A DNA stretch of 64,000 bases from Paludibacteraceae bacterium (GCA_024400115.1 JAKSNF010000005.1:1-64000), one strand, 5' to 3'; shown: positions 35,945 through 45,077, counted from the first letter of the stretch. Notes: generated by a model not told the origin, from the sequence alone. Made by a program: numbers and translations.

Positions 35945-36994
35945 TTAGCGATATTTCTTTTCCTCCGAATCGCCAAGAAGGCTAACGTAACTCTCGTAAC
36001 GAGAGTAGGCAATCTTGGTGGCTTGTAGCTTGTGGCTTGTGGATGGTGTCAGGTCAGTTACTGCTTCCACAACGGCACAGCCGGGGGTGCCCGGAAGGTG
36101 GAGACAATCGGAGAAACGACAGTTCTGTCCCATCTTAAAAATCTCACGGAAATAGTGACTGACCTCCGTCTTCTGCATATCAAAAGTTCCAAAACCTTTT
36201 ATTCCCGGTGTGTCTATCACGAGCGTTCGCTCGTGCGAGTTTAGAGTGGACGCCCGTTGGGCTAGTTTAGAGTTTAGAGGTATAGAGTACATACAACTGA
36301 AGGTGGTGGTGTGCATGCCTGTGTCATGGACTTGGGAGATGTCTGCCACGCGAGTCACATCTTCGCCCATTAACGCATTAATCAACGTCGATTTACCTAC
36401 ACCGCTATTACCCGAGAAAAGGGTTACCTTGCCCTCTAAGAGCGAAAGCAATGATGAATTGAGCCGCTCTGACGAGCTAAATGATGAGTTGAACCGCCCT
36501 GACGGGCTAAATGATGAATTGGATAGTTCTTTGGCGCAAAGAGCAAGGGTGGGGTAGCCTAACGACTCGTATAAGTCGCGTAACTGTTGGAGATAGACTT
36601 GTTCTTCGTCCGTTAAAAGGTCTATCTTATTGAAAACCAAAATAACGGGCACACGATAGGCTTCGCACGTGGCGAGGAAGCGGTCAATAAAAGTAGTTGA
36701 GGTTTGAGGGTGATTGATGGTAACGAGTAGCATCACTTGATCCACATTAGCCGCTAAGATATGACTCTCCTTGCTGAGGTTCGTCGATTTGCGGATGATG
36801 TAGTTTTTGCGGTCATAGATGTCCGTAATCCACTGCGTGCCATCGGCTTGGCATTCCACCTCTACATAATCGCCAACGGCAACGGGGTTGGTGGAACGGA
36901 TACCTTTGGTGCGAAAATTACCCTTAAGGATAGCTTTAGAGCCATCCTCAAGGATATAAGCAGTACTGGTAGATTTAATGACAAGTGCCTTCAT
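35945..36994 (-). CDS. rsgA: Small ribosomal subunit biogenesis GTPase RsgA
   Basis: 349 residues: OB fold (KGNFRTKGIRSTNPVAVGDYV), circularly permuted GTPase (VFNKIDLL, then GNSGVGKSTLINAL, then DTPGIKGFG), and a zinc knuckle (CRFSDCLHLPGTPGCAV). It promotes 30S maturation. Three in-frame repeat-coded inserts are seen: SSFSPSGRFNSSFSSSERLN before the P-loop, NSKLAQRASTLNSHERT just before the DTPG motif, and PSTSHKLQATK before the final helix SRYESY. Its ATG overlaps the frr stop (TAATG). It converges with mnmE with three bases between. Confidence 0.95.
   Translation of the reverse strand: MKALVIKSTSTAYILEDGSKAILKGNFRTKGIRSTNPVAVGDYVEVECQADGTQWITDIYDRKNYIIRKSTNLSKESHILAANVDQVMLLVTINHPQTSTTFIDRFLATCEAYRVPVILVFNKIDLLTDEEQVYLQQLRDLYESLGYPTLALCAKELSNSSFSPSGRFNSSFSSSERLNSSLLSLLEGKVTLFSGNSGVGKSTLINALMGEDVTRVADISQVHDTGMHTTTFSCMYSIPLNSKLAQRASTLNSHERTLVIDTPGIKGFGTFDMQKTEVSHYFREIFKMGQNCRFSDCLHLPGTPGCAVVEAVTDLTPSTSHKLQATKIAYSRYESYVSLLGDSEEKKYR
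36021..36050. repeat. CTTGTGG heptamer tract in rsgA
   Basis: CTTGTAG CTTGTGG CTTGTGG then ATGGTG, coding STSHKLQATK on the minus strand. Confidence 0.8.
36237..36287. repeat. AGTTTAG composite tract in rsgA
   Basis: GAGTTTAGAGT units on both sides of the palindrome GCCCGTTGGGC, with CGAGCGTTCGCTCG just before. Codes PLNSKLAQRASTLNSHE next to the catalytic DTPG loop. Confidence 0.85.
36451..36522. repeat. 30-base tandem units with GC hairpins in rsgA
   Basis: Two 30-base units plus a partial third. Each starts ATGATGARTTGA and contains CCGCTCTGACGAGC or CCGCCCTGACGGGC. The hairpin stem GCCC/GGGC in unit two is imperfect in unit one. Codes the Ser/Asn-rich insert before the P-loop. Confidence 0.9.
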
Positions 36995-37554
36995 TAGACG
37001 GTCATTATCTCCTTCTCTTTCTTGGCGTAAACATCGTCTATTTGCTTAATGAACTTATCATGCAGTTTCTGCATTTCGTTCTCGGCATCTTTCTCTGCAT
37101 CCTCGGGCAGACCTTCTTTAATCTGTTTCTTAAGGGTGTCGATAGCGTCACGACGAGCATTACGAATAGATACTTTGGCGTTCTCGGCTTCGCCTTTACA
37201 TTGCTTAGCCAGTTCGCGACGGCGCTCCTCGGTGAGTGGCGGGATAATGAGCCTAATGCATTCACCATTGTTATTAGGCGCCAAACCAACATTCGAGTTA
37301 ATCAAAGCACGCTCCATAACGGAAAGCATACTCTTCTCCCAAGGCGTGATCTGAATCGTGCGAGCATCGGGAGTGGTGATGGTAGCGGCATTAGCCAGCG
37401 GCGTCATCGTACCATAATAATCAATCTTAACCGCGTCAAGGATGCGCGGAGAAGCCTTGCCTGCACGGATGTGGGCTAAGGCATCGTCTAAGAACATAAC
37501 GGCGGCTTGCATCAGTTCTTCTGCATCCGATTGGATTTTACTTACTTCAATCAT
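36994..37554 (-). CDS. frr: Ribosome recycling factor
   Basis: 186 residues, the usual length. Conserved AGKASPRILDAVKIDYYG, PLANAATITTPDARTI, PWEKSML, ERALINSNVGLAPNNNG and IPPLTEERRRELAKQ. With EF-G it splits post-termination ribosomes. It lies 14 bases after pyrH and is coupled to rsgA through TAATG. The pyrH-frr order is a conserved bacterial arrangement. Confidence 0.97.
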   Translation of the reverse strand: MIEVSKIQSDAEELMQAAVMFLDDALAHIRAGKASPRILDAVKIDYYGTMTPLANAATITTPDARTIQITPWEKSMLSVMERALINSNVGLAPNNNGECIRLIIPPLTEERRRELAKQCKGEAENAKVSIRNARRDAIDTLKKQIKEGLPEDAEKDAENEMQKLHDKFIKQIDDVYAKKEKEIMTV

Positions 37555-37568
37555 GGTGTTTAATAGTT

Positions 37569-38276
37569 TTAGGGTTTAACTAAGGTACCTATTTTATTAC
37601 CTTCAATTACTTTCATGAGGTTGCCTTCTTGGTCCATATTAAAGACATAGATGGGCATTTTGTTCTCTTTGCAGAGCGTGATAGCCGTGAGATCCATAAT
37701 ACGGAGGTTACGATTCAGAATCTCGTCATAGGTTATCTCGTCGAACTTAGTAGCAGACGGATCTTGCTCGGGGTCAGCGGTGTAGATACCATCCACACGC
37801 GTTCCCTTGAACATAATATCCGCTTCTATCTCTACGGCACGCAGGGCTGACGCCGTATCCGTAGTGAAATAGGGGTTACCCGTTCCTCCGGCAATGATAA
37901 CCACTTCACCCTTGTCGAATAGGCGCAGGGCTTTGGGTTTATCGTAGAGATTACCGATAGGCTCCATGCGAATAGAGGTGAGCACGCGCACTTTCTGTCC
38001 CTCTGCCTCCAAAGCAGAACGCAGAGCAAGCGAGTTAATGACAGTGGCGAGCATGCCCATCTGGTCTCCGGCAACGCGGTCGAAACCTTGTTGAGCACCG
38101 CTCAGTCCGCGGAAGATATTCCCGCCACCGATAACAATACCGATTTGGACTCCTTTTTGGGCAATAGCGTGAATCTGTTTAGCATAGGAAGTGAGGCGTT
38201 CGGCATCAATGCCATAGCCTTGCTTACCCATTAGACTCTCGCCCGATAGTTTTAGTAAGATTCTCTTATATTTCAT
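37569..38276 (-). CDS. pyrH: UMP kinase
   Basis: 235 residues of the amino-acid-kinase fold: LKLSGESLMGKQGYGID at the start, IVIGGGNIFRGLSG, DQMGMLATVINSLAL, GTGNPYFTTDTASALRAVEI, then MDLTAITLCKENKMPI. It phosphorylates UMP to UDP in pyrimidine nucleotide synthesis. It has no repeat insert. The 45-base gap before it holds a TTTAAAC-type tract. Confidence 0.97.
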   Translation of the reverse strand: MKYKRILLKLSGESLMGKQGYGIDAERLTSYAKQIHAIAQKGVQIGIVIGGGNIFRGLSGAQQGFDRVAGDQMGMLATVINSLALRSALEAEGQKVRVLTSIRMEPIGNLYDKPKALRLFDKGEVVIIAGGTGNPYFTTDTASALRAVEIEADIMFKGTRVDGIYTADPEQDPSATKFDEITYDEILNRNLRIMDLTAITLCKENKMPIYVFNMDQEGNLMKVIEGNKIGTLVKP

Positions 38277-38283
38277 AATAATT

Positions 38284-38325
38284 ACTTTAAACTTTAAACT
38301 CTACACTCTAAACTTTAAACTTTAA
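38284..38325. repeat. TTTAAACT heptamer-type tract between pyrH and the hexapeptide gene
   Basis: ACTTTAA, ACTCTAC, ACTCTAA units in tandem. The stop codon of the upstream gene (38322-38324) falls within it. Confidence 0.8.
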
Positions 38326-38846
38326 GAATACCATGTGGAGTACATGGCGTAGTTATGAGCGATGCGTTTATTAATCTCCTCCGTCTGTTGCGGGTCGGCT
38401 TTTTTGATGAACTTAGCCGGAACACCACCCCACACTTCATAAGGACCTATCTTCGTTCCCTTGAGCACCAAGGCGTTTGCGGCAACGATAGCGCCTTCAC
38501 CTACTTCGGCATCGTCAAGGATGGTTGAACCCATACCGAGGAGGGCATAGTCGTTAATCTTAGCCCCATGAATGGTGACGTTATGTCCTACCGACACATA
38601 ATCGCCGATGACGATAGTCGATTTCTGATAGAGGGTGTGCAGTACCGCTCCGTCTTGTATATTGCAGTGCTTACCAATGGTGATGGTGTTCACATCTCCT
38701 CGCAACACGGCGTTGAACCACAACGAGCAGCCTTCACCAACGGTTACATCTCCCACTACCGTGGCGTTGGGAGCCATAAAAACGTCTTCCGCAATTCGGG
38801 GAGTCAGAACCTCCCCGTTGCGGTTGATTGTCATTACCAGTGCCAT
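38322..38846 (-). CDS. Gamma-carbonic anhydrase-like hexapeptide-repeat protein
   Basis: The ATG at 38846, two bases after the tpiA stop codon begins downstream, gives 174 residues (MALVMTINRNGEVLTPRIAE). Left-handed beta-helix hexapeptides are plain: PNATVVGDVTVGEGCSLWFN, VLRGDVNTITIGKHCNIQDG, VSVGHNVTIHGAKINDYALL. It retains HNVTIHG and the DGAVLH metal-site His residues of the YrdA/gamma-CA group. Enzyme activity is uncertain for many members. Confidence 0.9.
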   Translation of the reverse strand: MALVMTINRNGEVLTPRIAEDVFMAPNATVVGDVTVGEGCSLWFNAVLRGDVNTITIGKHCNIQDGAVLHTLYQKSTIVIGDYVSVGHNVTIHGAKINDYALLGMGSTILDDAEVGEGAIVAANALVLKGTKIGPYEVWGGVPAKFIKKADPQQTEEINKRIAHNYAMYSTWYS

Positions 38847-38847
38847 C

Positions 38848-39597
38848 TTAGCGTGCGTTAATGATAGCAACGAACTTCTCGGCTATGAGCGAAGCACCAC
38901 CAATCAGTCCACCATCTACGTCGGGTTTGGAGAAGAGTTCTTCGGCGTTCTTTTCGTTGCACGAACCACCATAAAGGATAGTGGTATCCTCTGCCACTTG
39001 TTTGCCGTATTTCTCGGCAACGAGTGAACGGATATAAGCGTGCATCTCCTCGGCTTGGTCAGGAGTAGCGGTCAAACCGGTTCCGATAGCCCAAATGGGT
39101 TCGTAAGCGAGAGTGATCTTACCAAAGTCTTCAGCACTGAGGTCAAAGACAGAACCATCGAGTTGAGCCTTAACTACGGCGTTTTGATAATTGCCTTCGC
39201 GTTCCTCTTTCACTTCACCGATACAGAAGATGGGTTTGAGGTTATTAGCCAGAGCCAGTTGCACTTTCTCCTTCAGAATCTCGGGTGTCTCGTTGTAGTA
39301 CTGACGACGCTCGCTATGACCTAAGATACAGTAAGTAGCACCTGTGGAAGCTACCATAGCGGCACTCACTTCACCTGTGAAAGCGCCTTTCTCTTTGTCT
39401 GCGCAGTTCTCAGCGGCAACAGCGATAGGACTACCTTGCAGCAACTCTGCTGCCTTGGTTAGGTGAATAAACGGAGTGGCGATAACCACAGCGCATTTGG
39501 GTTCTTTAACTTGTGCTTTGAGCTCCTCAATGAGTTCAATTCCTTCTTGCAGGTTCTTGTTCATTTTCCAGTTACCTGCTACCATTTTTGTTCTCAT
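38848..39597 (-). CDS. tpiA: Triosephosphate isomerase
   Basis: The ATG at 39597 gives 249 residues. A TTG at 39606 would overlap the preceding stop and is less likely. [10 protein letters not shown] with the active-site Asn and Lys, ILGHSERR with catalytic His, [11 protein letters not shown] with catalytic Glu, and [11 protein letters not shown] are all present. It interconverts DHAP and GAP in glycolysis. No repeat insert. It starts six bases after the DoxX-like gene. Confidence 0.97.
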   Translation of the reverse strand: MRTKMVAGNWKMNKNLQEGIELIEELKAQVKEPKCAVVIATPFIHLTKAAELLQGSPIAVAAENCADKEKGAFTGEVSAAMVASTGATYCILGHSERRQYYNETPEILKEKVQLALANNLKPIFCIGEVKEEREGNYQNAVVKAQLDGSVFDLSAEDFGKITLAYEPIWAIGTGLTATPDQAEEMHAYIRSLVAEKYGKQVAEDTTILYGGSCNEKNAEELFSKPDVDGGLIGGASLIAEKFVAIINAR

Positions 39598-39602
39598 AAT
39601 TG

Positions 39603-40775
39603 TCAATATTTTTTGTTCCTTATATTATATTTGTCTATTACGTTGCCGTTCTGAACGACGAATACTCCCGGATTAGCACGGACGATAGTCTTAAGCATAA
39701 CGGGGTCGGCAGTGCAGAAGACGCTCTCCCAATGGTTAAACGGAGTCAATCTATTAGAAGGTCGTCCGTCCTTGGTATTGAACTTCTGTTCCACTTGATA
39801 GCAGAACTCCTCTATTCGCGCATCGGACGCACCCGTTAGGATATAGAACGGTTCTTGGTTGTTTAAGCATTGATAATACAGTTGTGTCACTTTCTCCATC
39901 TGCTTGGTGTCCGCTTTATCAAGGTCGTACATAACGACGAGTGTTACGGGTGTTTCGGACTCTAATATATCCCATGTTATGTCCTCGTAGTTCATGTTCA
40001 TGAGTTCAAAGTCGTGAATAGGGGGAACATAACCTTTCTTAATCAGCTTGGAGTTCTGACGAACGAAATGCCACGTGCTATCCTTGGGATAGTTGTCAAG
40101 CGTGAACTCTTGCTCCACTCCTTCCTCATTAGCATAAACGAGACGAATATCGTACTGATCCACTTCGGCGTCTTCGGGAATCTCCATGAGTTCGGGGATA
40201 TTATTGCCTACCTTATAGGGGCGGAAATCCATAATAGGGAGGTGTAGCAAAGTATAAATCATAAAGCCAATCACCACCATAACGGTTCCGAACACAATCC
40301 ACCACTGGTGCATGACCTTCAAGCGAGGTTCGCGTTTATTCCACAAGAGAACAATGATCGCTAAAACCAATAGTACGATGTTCTTCCAGAACGTTTGCCA
40401 GTTGGTGAGCACGAGTGCGTCTCCAAAACAACCGCAGTCGCTGACGGGATTAGAGAGGGCTATCCACAGCGTGAGAGGTGTGACGCAGCACATGAACAGC
40501 AGTGCAGTCCAAGCACTCAGGCGCGGACGTAAGTTGGCAACAAGCATCACACCGAGGGTGAACTCAAACGCGATGAGAGCAAATGCTGCCACTTGTGCTA
40601 AGATAAGGAAGTTCTCAAAGAACGGACCGAAAGCCGTTAAGTAATCCTCAATCTTATAGGTTGTTCCCAGTGGATCAACCGCCTTCACAAATCCGGAGAA
40701 GATAAAGGTTAACCCCAATAGTGTACGAGCGATAGAGATACTTATTTTGTTTCTCGTTTCTTGTTTCTTATTCAT
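39603..40775 (-). CDS. BT_3928-like DoxX family membrane protein
   Basis: 390 residues. Four to five N-terminal membrane segments with a DoxX-like start ([20 protein letters not shown]) and [10 protein letters not shown], then another membrane segment. A soluble domain of about 200 residues follows, with a thioredoxin-like feel ([13 protein letters not shown]) but no CxxC. It resembles the BT_3928 family of Bacteroidetes, function unproven, possibly redox or quinone linked. The first residues (NKKQETRNK) are coded by a GAAACGA-type repeat. Its start overlaps the DUF1599 gene (ATGA). Confidence 0.8.
   Translation of the reverse strand: MNKKQETRNKISISIARTLLGLTFIFSGFVKAVDPLGTTYKIEDYLTAFGPFFENFLILAQVAAFALIAFEFTLGVMLVANLRPRLSAWTALLFMCCVTPLTLWIALSNPVSDCGCFGDALVLTNWQTFWKNIVLLVLAIIVLLWNKREPRLKVMHQWWIVFGTVMVVIGFMIYTLLHLPIMDFRPYKVGNNIPELMEIPEDAEVDQYDIRLVYANEEGVEQEFTLDNYPKDSTWHFVRQNSKLIKKGYVPPIHDFELMNMNYEDITWDILESETPVTLVVMYDLDKADTKQMEKVTQLYYQCLNNQEPFYILTGASDARIEEFCYQVEQKFNTKDGRPSNRLTPFNHWESVFCTADPVMLKTIVRANPGVFVVQNGNVIDKYNIRNKKY
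40747..40772. repeat. GTTTCTT tract forming the N-terminus of the DoxX-like protein
   Basis: Tandem TTTGTTTCTCGTTTCTTG; on the minus strand it codes KKQETRNK. Same unit as in 29611-29653 and 47489-47521. Confidence 0.7.
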
Positions 40776-41323
40776 TGTTGATTCTCCTTTTCCATTTTTT
40801 GAATGAGGTAGAACACCGCATAATTGAGCATATCGAAGAGGTTGCCATCAGCCCCTTCGGAGATGAGCGTCTTATTGTCGTGGGAGGCAATCGACTTATT
40901 GCGGTTGATCTTGGTGAGGATGATATCCGTTAGCGATGAACCGAACATCTCGCGCCAAGCCTCTCCGTAGTCGTGATTCTTGCGCAGCATCAGTTCTTTA
41001 GCTTCGTGCATGTACTCGTCGTACAGTTCGGTAGCACGCTCGGCAGACATATCTACGCCGTCGGCATAGCCGTGACGCAGTTGGATAAGTCCGATGATGG
41101 AGTAATTAACGATAGCCATCAGTTCGCCCTCAATGCTTTCGCCCACAAGGTTAACGCCTGTTGTCTCAATCTCGCGGATACGTTTGGCTTTGATAAAGAG
41201 TTGGTCATTCACCGTCTGCGGACGCATAATACGCCATGACGGACCGTAATCCTTCATTTTCAATACATAGATGTGGCGACATTTAGCCACCACTTGATCG
41301 TATTCGTTACTTGTGTTGTTCAT
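40772..41323 (-). CDS. DUF1599 domain protein
   Basis: 183 residues with two similar halves: CRHIYVLKMKDYGPSWRIMR and AKELMLRKNHDYGEAWREMF. Each is followed by an R/K-I-x-E/N-x-x-S/G stretch and a hydrophobic helix (MAIVNYSIIGLIQL, FDMLNYAVFYLIQK). This duplicated pattern is DUF1599, distantly similar to nucleotide pyrophosphohydrolase helices. Function unproven. It overlaps its neighbours on both sides within the long operon. Confidence 0.85.
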   Translation of the reverse strand: MNNTSNEYDQVVAKCRHIYVLKMKDYGPSWRIMRPQTVNDQLFIKAKRIREIETTGVNLVGESIEGELMAIVNYSIIGLIQLRHGYADGVDMSAERATELYDEYMHEAKELMLRKNHDYGEAWREMFGSSLTDIILTKINRNKSIASHDNKTLISEGADGNLFDMLNYAVFYLIQKMEKENQQ

Positions 41324-43469
41324 TACCTAAGATATTGTATTGGTGGTTATTCTTTTGTAAAATAATCTGTTGTCCGTTGATAACCTTAATAACCTGTTTC
41401 GGGGTAGAGTATAGTTCTCCTAAACCATCAGGTTGGAGATAAGGCAAGGTGATCTCTATTGTTTGGGTCTCGCCTATAGGATGTATTTCTGCTTCTTCGT
41501 ATGGTGTAACGGAGAAAGTATAAGTTCCTTCAGCAATAGTCAGGGGTGAACTGGTGGCGGAGATGAAAGCGCTGGCAATTGATTTCTTTCCGCTCTTCAC
41601 CTCGATTTTGAACTTAGGAGCTTCGCTGACCCAAGTAATGAGCACGGAATACTCGTCTTCGGTACCTGTCACTTGTAAATCCGTAACGGGGTACTCTTTA
41701 GTCAAGAAGAACTCTCCGCTTTTGCCTTGCCAAATGCTTTGGGTCTTGTCCTTGGTTAAAGGCAGGATATGATAACAATAAACGCCTACCGAGTCGTTCT
41801 TAAAGAGGAATGCGGTACTGCTGCTAATCGAATCAACTAAGGTGCGTTTATCGGACAGTATCTGAATGTGGAAGAAGGGCGCTTTGCTGTTCCATGTCAT
41901 ATAGGCAAGGTATTCATCTACTTGTACATCCACATCAGACATCGTGAGGTCGATACCACCATTGATGATGATTTGGTCATCGGTGACCTCTAAATGAACA
42001 CAATAGCGGTTAGCAAAATAAGAGCGTTCTATTTTTTCTTGACCATCAGATTGGTAACTGAAACAGAGGTCATATTCTCCGCTCGGAAGGTCTTTGGGGA
42101 AAACAGCAGACATATCGAATTTGTCCATGCTATAGGACTCTATTTCTTGGTGAGAATGTTTGAACCAACGAATAAACTGGTCATTTTGATAAATACCTAA
42201 TCCTACTTGTCCTTTAAAACCCCATAGTCCCCAAACGTCAAGATGCCTCATCTCAATTAACAATTTGTCTCCTTGGTTAACAACGAGCGATTTGCCGGTA
42301 TAATACACCGAATCAGTAACTATTTGGCTGGGAGTTTGTACTCCTCCTTCATTGGGTTTGATATTGACTATCGCTGCAACGAATTGCGTAAACGCTAAGT
42401 CCGATGCCGAACCGCCTGTTCCTTGGTTATTGGGGTCTAAAAGGGTGATTAGGAAATTGCCGTTGGCTACACCGTCCCAACCCCAGTTGATGTGCAGTTT
42501 ACCATTCTCGTCAATGCCATCGCAAACAAAAGCGTGTCCTTCCCAATTGGTGGTGTATCCGGTTATAAGGACGGGTTGCTTGAGGAGTAGTTGTTGGTAG
42601 AGCATGTTAACGAACGTATCCGCGGGGGAGTAGTCTAAATAATACTCTTGGATAGATGGATCGTAATCGAAATGCTTAATCATGCGATAAGCCATCTCTA
42701 CTTCGCTGGCACCGCTGCCGGCAGCAGAGTACTGCATGTCACAAGCCACACCCACATGCCACATCAGTTTGGCAACGGCTGTGTCCTGCTCGGGGGTTGT
42801 TCTGTAGTAACGGTAGTTGATAGGTAAGATATTGTCCCAATCGTACTCACCATCCTTGTCATAATCAATCTCCTTACTGCGGTCGTAAGGTAGGGAGTGT
42901 TTTCCTTTGGCATGTTTAGGCCATTGGTGAAAACCCATAATCTGTGCCGTAGCGGTGGCGGTACAACCTACCACACTGCGCGATTTCTCGTTGGGCATGA
43001 TGGGGCATAAGTAATTATACGGAGCGTCCTGACCCCACTCCATTTCTTTCAATAGGGGTTTAATGGGCGTATAAGTCTGCTTTGTTTCGTAAGCCTTAAC
43101 CGTGGGGTGCTGCGCGAGCCACTCTACTTGGGCGGCATAGTAATCGAACCACGACTGAACATGTGCCGGCAAATCTTGGGCTACAAAGGCGTTGCTGTTA
43201 CTATACCCAAGGATAGCGGGACTGTTCGTCTCAGCGGAGACCAACACGAACCCTTGTTGAGGAGTGTTAAAAACGTAGAACGCTTCACGCTCAAGATTGG
43301 GCATGGATTGGGTATAAGCGCATTGTAAAGATACTTGTCCCGGTGCACGATGACCCGACTGTGTTTTCATAAACTGCTGCGCAATAACGGCAGCGTCTTC
43401 TAATGTTCGTTCCTCGGCAATAGCCAAAACAGGAACCGAGGCTAAGATAAAGATTAGTTTTTTATTCAT
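41307..43469 (-). CDS. Secreted C10 (streptopain-like) cysteine peptidase with sorting tail
   Basis: 720 residues with signal peptide. The pro-region has the SpeB/Spi-type strand pattern (EAFYVFNTPQQGFVLVSAE). The catalytic domain has SVVGCTATATAQIMGFHQWP with Cys169 and EGHAFVCDGIDENGKLHINW with His312, typical of family C10, to which streptopain and interpain A belong. The C-terminal 330 residues are beta domains ending in the shared tail (VINGQQIILQKNNHQYNILG). It is probably a surface or secreted protease used for protein degradation or host interaction. It overlaps the M6 peptidase gene by eight bases. Confidence 0.93.
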   Translation of the reverse strand: MNKKLIFILASVPVLAIAEERTLEDAAVIAQQFMKTQSGHRAPGQVSLQCAYTQSMPNLEREAFYVFNTPQQGFVLVSAETNSPAILGYSNSNAFVAQDLPAHVQSWFDYYAAQVEWLAQHPTVKAYETKQTYTPIKPLLKEMEWGQDAPYNYLCPIMPNEKSRSVVGCTATATAQIMGFHQWPKHAKGKHSLPYDRSKEIDYDKDGEYDWDNILPINYRYYRTTPEQDTAVAKLMWHVGVACDMQYSAAGSGASEVEMAYRMIKHFDYDPSIQEYYLDYSPADTFVNMLYQQLLLKQPVLITGYTTNWEGHAFVCDGIDENGKLHINWGWDGVANGNFLITLLDPNNQGTGGSASDLAFTQFVAAIVNIKPNEGGVQTPSQIVTDSVYYTGKSLVVNQGDKLLIEMRHLDVWGLWGFKGQVGLGIYQNDQFIRWFKHSHQEIESYSMDKFDMSAVFPKDLPSGEYDLCFSYQSDGQEKIERSYFANRYCVHLEVTDDQIIINGGIDLTMSDVDVQVDEYLAYMTWNSKAPFFHIQILSDKRTLVDSISSSTAFLFKNDSVGVYCYHILPLTKDKTQSIWQGKSGEFFLTKEYPVTDLQVTGTEDEYSVLITWVSEAPKFKIEVKSGKKSIASAFISATSSPLTIAEGTYTFSVTPYEEAEIHPIGETQTIEITLPYLQPDGLGELYSTPKQVIKVINGQQIILQKNNHQYNILGNEQHK

Positions 43470-45042
43470 TTCCTAAGATATTATAAAGTCGATGATTATA
43501 TTCAATCCATATTTGTCCGTCTTTCAGGATTTTGGGAGTAGAGGAGTAGGGGACTTGGGGAGTAGGGAGCAGGGCATCACCGGTTGGGTCACCCGGTTCG
43601 GGATTGAGTGTGATGATTCCCTCTTTCTCCTCGATGGTAATAGGAGCACGATTAGTGAAAGGAGTAAACGAAGTTACACCTTTATTGCCCGGATAAGTGT
43701 CGTTGTTATTGCTTCCCACTGCCGTCTTACCACTACTGGGAATAATGGTATAACGCAAGGCATTCGTGTTGTCATTGGGGTTGTTGCTCTTCCAAACATT
43801 TTTATTGAATTTAACCTTCCATACGAGCAATCCGTGTCCATCCAATTGAGCCGATGGGGCATCCCAGCCTGTTTGTTGGCGGTTCTCAAAGTAATAAACG
43901 GTGCTATCGTTATATTGCGTTGCGGAAGTCCAAGCGGAGTTGTGTTCCGTCATATAAGCATAGGTCTTGCCATCTGCGGGCAGAACGACGGTTTGGCTAT
44001 CTTGTAACAACGTGGGTGTTGCCCAACCAAAGAAGAACTTATCAAACGGACTGTAACTCGGGGGTAGATTGCCGTTATCGTTATAACAGCCTTCACACAT
44101 TACGTGCCAATATTTGGGTATGTTTGAATAGTAGTAGCTGCTGTTGGTGTTGTATAAATCCGCTAACCCTAACACATGTCCAAACTCATGCACCAGCGTT
44201 CCTATTCCGCAACGGGCATCGTCATTGTAATATTGCAACTCGTTCGTGCAAGCAAACATATTGATTTTGACTCCATCAATAGTAGTACTGTCCTTGGTGA
44301 ATCGTTTGGAAACATATTTGTAATAGAAAACATCATCCATTGTCCACTGCATCGGCCAAATGCAGTCGTGGTCATTGTCGTACGTCTCGTTTTCACCGTA
44401 TCCGGCATAAATGATAAACACAAAATCTACTTCCTTTGGATTGGCTAACGCATAATTGGAGAAATTGATATTAAATTGCGATTTGGCTTTTCGACAAGAC
44501 TCAATAATGACATCTCCCATATACTGGTCAAAACCGGAAGCATCGTTTTTGCCGTAGTAAGCGTAGCAACTATCCAACTCCACCGGACCCACTACATCAA
44601 AGTGAGGACAATACTGTCCGTTCGATTGGTCGTTGAAGTACTGCGCTGCGGACTTATAAGCTCCATTGTAGGTGTAGTTAAGACCGTTGCATAAACTATC
44701 CAACTGCGCTTGCGTGTTCTCCGGCTTGAATTTCTTATCCTTGAAGTTGGTTAAGATAACTAATCCACGTTGGGGTAGGTAAGGTTCGCCTATGTTAGCT
44801 GGCATACGATGAGGTGCTCGTTGCAATGCTGCGGCACGACGAACTTGTTGCTCCTCCGTAAGGGTGGCTTCGGGAGTGGAAGTTGTCCAATGGAAAAACT
44901 CGTCACCATGAACATAATAGGTCTCTTGTGTGCCGTCTGCGAGGGTGCGTGTACGCGCTCCCGACCAAGCCGGAACGGCATAAACGTCTATACACAAGAC
45001 ACTAAACACCAAACACAAAACATTAAAAACTAATCTTTTCAT
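43462..45042 (-). CDS. Secreted M6-family metallopeptidase with sorting tail
   Basis: 526 residues. HEFGHVLGLAD (285-295) is the zinc site of the M6 (immune inhibitor A) type. The N-terminal RGLVILTNFKDKKF and FNDQSNGQY are also family-like. The tail is KILKDGQIWIEYNHRLYNIL. The hydrophobic core of its signal peptide (FNVLCLVFSVLCIDVYA) is coded by a TTTGGTGTTTAGTG-type repeat tract, and a linker before the tail (VPYSSTPK) by a GTAGAGGA tract. It overlaps the C10 gene, so the two peptidases are probably made together. Confidence 0.92.
   Translation of the reverse strand: MKRLVFNVLCLVFSVLCIDVYAVPAWSGARTRTLADGTQETYYVHGDEFFHWTTSTPEATLTEEQQVRRAAALQRAPHRMPANIGEPYLPQRGLVILTNFKDKKFKPENTQAQLDSLCNGLNYTYNGAYKSAAQYFNDQSNGQYCPHFDVVGPVELDSCYAYYGKNDASGFDQYMGDVIIESCRKAKSQFNINFSNYALANPKEVDFVFIIYAGYGENETYDNDHDCIWPMQWTMDDVFYYKYVSKRFTKDSTTIDGVKINMFACTNELQYYNDDARCGIGTLVHEFGHVLGLADLYNTNSSYYYSNIPKYWHVMCEGCYNDNGNLPPSYSPFDKFFFGWATPTLLQDSQTVVLPADGKTYAYMTEHNSAWTSATQYNDSTVYYFENRQQTGWDAPSAQLDGHGLLVWKVKFNKNVWKSNNPNDNTNALRYTIIPSSGKTAVGSNNNDTYPGNKGVTSFTPFTNRAPITIEEKEGIITLNPEPGDPTGDALLPTPQVPYSSTPKILKDGQIWIEYNHRLYNILGNE
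43534..43574. repeat. GTAGAGGA tract in the M6 peptidase gene
   Basis: Tandem GAGTAGAG/GAGTAGGG units coding LLPTPQVPYSSTPK (minus strand), placed between the last domain and the sorting tail. Confidence 0.8.
44993..45032. repeat. ACACTAAACACCAA tract forming the M6 signal peptide
   Basis: Units AACACCA, AACACAA and AACATTA in a seven-base rhythm. On the minus strand they code the hydrophobic core LVFNVLCLVFSVLC. Confidence 0.75.
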
Positions 45043-45077
45043 ATCTCAATTTTTAGCCTAAGGGCACGATTATTATA

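Noticed and set aside
39598-39606. TTG start for tpiA
   Set aside because: The ATG at 39597 gives the standard [12 protein letters not shown] beginning. The TTG overlaps the upstream stop.
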